From Ga0077560 sp046330435 (GTDB taxonomy: Bacteria > Actinomycetota > Thermoleophilia > Miltoncostaeales > Miltoncostaeaceae): a stretch of 64,000 nucleotides of DNA. Numbering within the stretch: the stretch's first letter is position 1; each line of letters starts with the position of its first letter. Below the pieces are notes generated by a model. The model made no database searches. It was given only the letters and a program-made list of their open reading frames with translations, and had not been told where the DNA came from. Location of the stretch: NCBI GenBank assembly GCA_046330435.1, contig JAXLST010000012.1, forward strand, positions 1-64,000. The letters are read 5' to 3'. Position numbers and translations under genes: made by a program. Shown here one piece after another: positions 63,326 through 64,000 of this stretch.

Positions 63326-64000
63326 ATGACCACTGAAACCGACGCTCCCGTCATCATCGATCTCGACACCCCGATCCGTCCCCTGGACGGCCCGGAGTAC
63401 ATCGAGGTCGACGGCGTGATGGTCCCGAACTACGACCTCACGATCCCGATCTTCAGCGAGGGTGACGTCGTCACCGGGAGGGTCGTCCGAATCGACAAGG
63501 ACGAGGTCCTCGTCGACATCGGTTACAAGAGCGAGGGGGTCATCCCCCTCAGCGAGCTGTCCATCCGCAAGAGCGTGAACGTCAACGAAGAGGTCTCGCT
63601 CGGCGAGATGGTCGACGCGCTGGTCATGACGAAGGAAGACCAGGACGGCCGGCTCATCCTCAGCAAGAAGCGCGCCCGCTTCGAGAAGGCGTGGAAGCGC
63701 ATCGAGGCGGCCGCCGCCGCCGGCGAGCACGTGGAGGGCACCGTCATCGAGGTCGTCAAGGGCGGCCTCATCCTCGACCTCGGCGTCCGCGGCTTCCTGC
63801 CCGCCTCGCTGGTCGACATCCGCCGCGTCCAGGACCTGGACGAGTTCCTTGGCCGGAAGCTCGAGTGCAAGGTCATCGAGCTCAACCGGAACCGCAACAA
63901 CGTCGTGCTGTCCCGCCGCGCCGTCCTCGAGGACGAGCGCCGCGAGGTGCGCCAGAAGATCCTGGACGAGCTGCAGCCCGGCCAGGTGGTCGAGGGCACC
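63326..64000 (+). CDS. rpsA: 30S ribosomal protein S1, 3'-truncated by the window edge
   Basis: 225 residues visible, continuing beyond the right edge. S1 domains are evident: SEGDVVTGRVVRIDKDEVLVDIGYKSEGVIPLSEL, GEHVEGTVIEVVKGGLILDLGVRGFLPASLVD and NRNRNNVVLSRRAVLEDER. Each is the OB-fold repeat that binds mRNA on the 30S subunit. ATG at 63326 with AAGGAA about 10 bases upstream. Location after polA is typical of Actinomycetota. Confidence 0.96.
   Translation, partial: MTTETDAPVIIDLDTPIRPLDGPEYIEVDGVMVPNYDLTIPIFSEGDVVTGRVVRIDKDEVLVDIGYKSEGVIPLSELSIRKSVNVNEEVSLGEMVDALVMTKEDQDGRLILSKKRARFEKAWKRIEAAAAAGEHVEGTVIEVVKGGLILDLGVRGFLPASLVDIRRVQDLDEFLGRKLECKVIELNRNRNNVVLSRRAVLEDERREVRQKILDELQPGQVVEGT

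Overview
The window looks like chromosomal DNA from a very GC-rich member of the Actinomycetota. The evidence is strong G/C third-position bias in every gene, housekeeping clusters typical of the phylum (dgt-dnaG-sigA; polA followed by rpsA), many GTG starts, tight stop/start overlaps, and -10 boxes of the form TANNNT that often sit 5-9 bases before the start codon. A deep lineage such as Thermoleophilia would fit, but that is inference. No phage, IS element or CRISPR array is visible.

Layout. 1-10.2 kb: the end of pyruvate phosphate dikinase, a secreted beta-helix/tandem-Ig protein, a soluble Aer-like sensor, a SnoaL-domain protein, a membrane diguanylate cyclase and a frameshifted PH-like gene. 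10.2-32.9 kb: a large surface-polysaccharide locus with glycosyltransferases, two Wzz-like chain-length proteins, an O-antigen ligase/polymerase, a WecB/CpsF transferase, a class III aminotransferase, an epimerase, a DUF4910 peptidase-like protein, a CDP-sugar set (cytidylyltransferase, C-methyltransferase, 3,5-epimerase-like cupin, PIG-L deacetylase), a flippase and a pyruvyl transferase. It also holds two paralogous exported proteins of a family I do not recognise. 32.9-43.2 kb: an MMPL exporter with a divergent TetR regulator, then metabolic genes, then dgt, dnaG and sigA. 43.7-51.8 kb: small hypotheticals, a quinone oxidoreductase, tryptophanase, a second MMPL exporter, an RTX-like secreted protein and a beta-hydroxyacid dehydrogenase. 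52.4-54.7 kb: a cholesterol-dependent cytolysin homologue, followed by two tandem copies of an unknown 80-residue gene and a tRNA-Leu. 54.8-64 kb: malic enzyme, a radical SAM protein, DNA polymerase I, a degenerate J-domain gene, a DUF4395/thioredoxin protein, a secreted RCC1 propeller and the start of rpsA.

The most interesting signals are two. First, a pore-forming toxin of the thiol-activated cytolysin family, with the conserved Thr-Leu sterol-recognition pair but an altered undecapeptide and no signal peptide. Second, a family of fifteen dispersed 32-bp elements, each made of two GTGCAATTGCAC-like palindromes whose centres are always 20 bp apart. All lie between genes, and they cluster just after stop codons in convergent gaps. 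One element precedes each copy of the 80-residue gene next to the toxin.

Two genes carry apparent single-base frameshifts, which may be assembly errors. Three genes have a CTG overlapping the upstream TGA as the likeliest start.
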